A DNA stretch of 64,000 nt from Undibacterium sp. Jales W-56 (lineage in GTDB: Bacteria > Pseudomonadota > Gammaproteobacteria > Burkholderiales > Burkholderiaceae_D). The notes under the pieces were generated by a model. That model was given only the letters and a program-made list of their open reading frames with translations. It searched no databases and was not told the origin of the DNA. The stretch lies in the NCBI RefSeq assembly GCF_025548535.1, contig NZ_JAJLQW010000003.1, forward strand, positions 186,001-250,000. Direction: 5' to 3'. Below are positions 63,571-64,000 of this stretch, one piece after another; within the stretch, counting starts at the first letter, position 1, and every line of letters begins with the position of its first letter. Position numbers and translations under genes: made by a program.

Positions 63571-64000
63571 TCCTCAGCCTTTGCCAAAGAATCGAAAAAC
63601 TGCATGGCCTGATCAAGCGCACTGTAGCTGAGCTCAAACGCATCTGCGTTATCCAGCACCTTAGCCAAGGCATGGAAGCCGGCACTGCCTAGCAAACTGT
63701 AGTTAAAGGCGTTGTCTGCGACCCGGATAAAAGCACGGGCCTTAGGGATCGCCTCAATCATCGTTTCTGAATCTGCTTTGAACTGAGGGAACACAATCCA
63801 GGCAGCGCGCGCCAGCTCATGTCCGCGCATGACACTGTCCGGCGGCGGCTTCAGGTGTGCGACGGTACCTTTGATGGTGTCTGTAACCGGAATACTGAAT
63901 ACGGCATCCGGAACAAAATTTTCAATGACGCCGATCGAATCGTTCTTCAAGCTGACAGGACGTGGCAGCGGCGTAATGAGTCCATCTTTTACATTGATCA
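63567..64000 (-). CDS. HprK-related kinase A (5' end outside the window)
   Basis: The frame is open to the window edge, so only the C-terminal 143 residues or so are seen, starting within INVKDGLITPLPRPVSLKN. The segment DTIKGTVAHLKPPPDSVMRG and the later AFNYSLLGSAGFHALAKVL agree with the HprK-related kinase A family, relatives of HPr kinase that lack the partner HPr. The ATP-binding P-loop would lie beyond the right edge. It overlaps the nucleotidyltransferase gene by 4 bases, as in the HPr-rel-A gene sets. Confidence 0.75.
   Translation of the reverse strand, partial: INVKDGLITPLPRPVSLKNDSIGVIENFVPDAVFSIPVTDTIKGTVAHLKPPPDSVMRGHELARAAWIVFPQFKADSETMIEAIPKARAFIRVADNAFNYSLLGSAGFHALAKVLDNADAFELSYSALDQAMQFFDSLAKAEE

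Noticed and set aside
1..64000. CRISPR arrays, tRNA or rRNA genes, integrases and transposases
   Set aside because: No regularly spaced repeats, no cloverleaf or rRNA stretches and no recombinase or transposase frame were recognised by eye; a covariance-model search would be needed to exclude small RNA genes.

Overview
The window looks like chromosome of a Gram-negative betaproteobacterium, most likely Burkholderiales and perhaps Oxalobacteraceae. That placement is an inference from moderate GC, the type of exosortase locus, outer-membrane lipoproteins and sigma-54 control. No rRNA or tRNA was seen, so the genus is open. Almost the whole window is one large exopolysaccharide locus of the exosortase A (XrtA) / PEP-CTERM type. 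Genes at about 0.3-34.5 kb run on the plus strand, with one exception at 12.9-13.5 kb. Everything from 34.6 kb to the right edge runs on the minus strand, so the two halves converge near 34.55 kb.

Layout. 0.3-3.2 kb: a DUF1800/DUF1501 pair. 3.8-5.9 kb: a trypsin-like PEP-CTERM protein and a periplasmic S1C protease. 6.1-9.6 kb: UDP-GlcNAc to UDP-GalNAcA enzymes (tviB, tviC) and a GNAT/FemAB-like protein. 9.8-12.6 kb: prsT. 12.9-29.4 kb: the core export and assembly genes, comprising outer-membrane export lipoprotein, chain-length protein, tyrosine kinase, beta-barrel, ATPase, wecB, deacetylase, FemAB, three glycosyltransferases, xrtA fused to EpsI, and an amidotransferase. 29.5-33.7 kb: O-acylation genes (acyltransferase 3, MBOAT and an SGNH-like partner). 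33.9 kb: a PEP-CTERM protein. 34.6-46.9 kb, minus strand: glycosyltransferases, acyltransferase, deacetylases, an alpha/alpha-toroid protein, an ATP-grasp ligase, a Wzx-type flippase and the XrtA-associated O-ligase, preceded by a small membrane protein. 47.4-49.6 kb: a large lipoprotein. 49.8-57.5 kb: PLP decarboxylase, acyl-CoA ligase, prsR, prsK and the initiating sugar transferase. 57.7 kb: a third PEP-CTERM protein. 58.8-62.0 kb: PaaK-like ligase, exosortase-associated N-acyltransferase and lytic transglycosylase. 62.5-64 kb: nucleotidyltransferase and the 3' part of an HprK-related kinase A gene.

How it works together (inference from family roles). The sugar transferase primes undecaprenyl phosphate. 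WecB and TviB/TviC supply ManNAc- and GalNAcA-type precursors, and the glycosyltransferases build the unit. The flippase, chain-length/kinase pair, export lipoprotein and beta-barrel move the polymer out, while acyltransferases and deacetylases decorate it. XrtA processes PEP-CTERM proteins, and PrsK/PrsR control their expression through sigma-54. Two signals go beyond gene content. All three PEP-CTERM genes carry a 17-bp motif TGTCG-N7-TTACA upstream of a -24/-12 promoter at spacings of 63, 62 and 84 bp. Four copies (one cut by the left edge) of a roughly 200-bp structured MITE-like repeat lie in the intergenic gaps, all in the same orientation.
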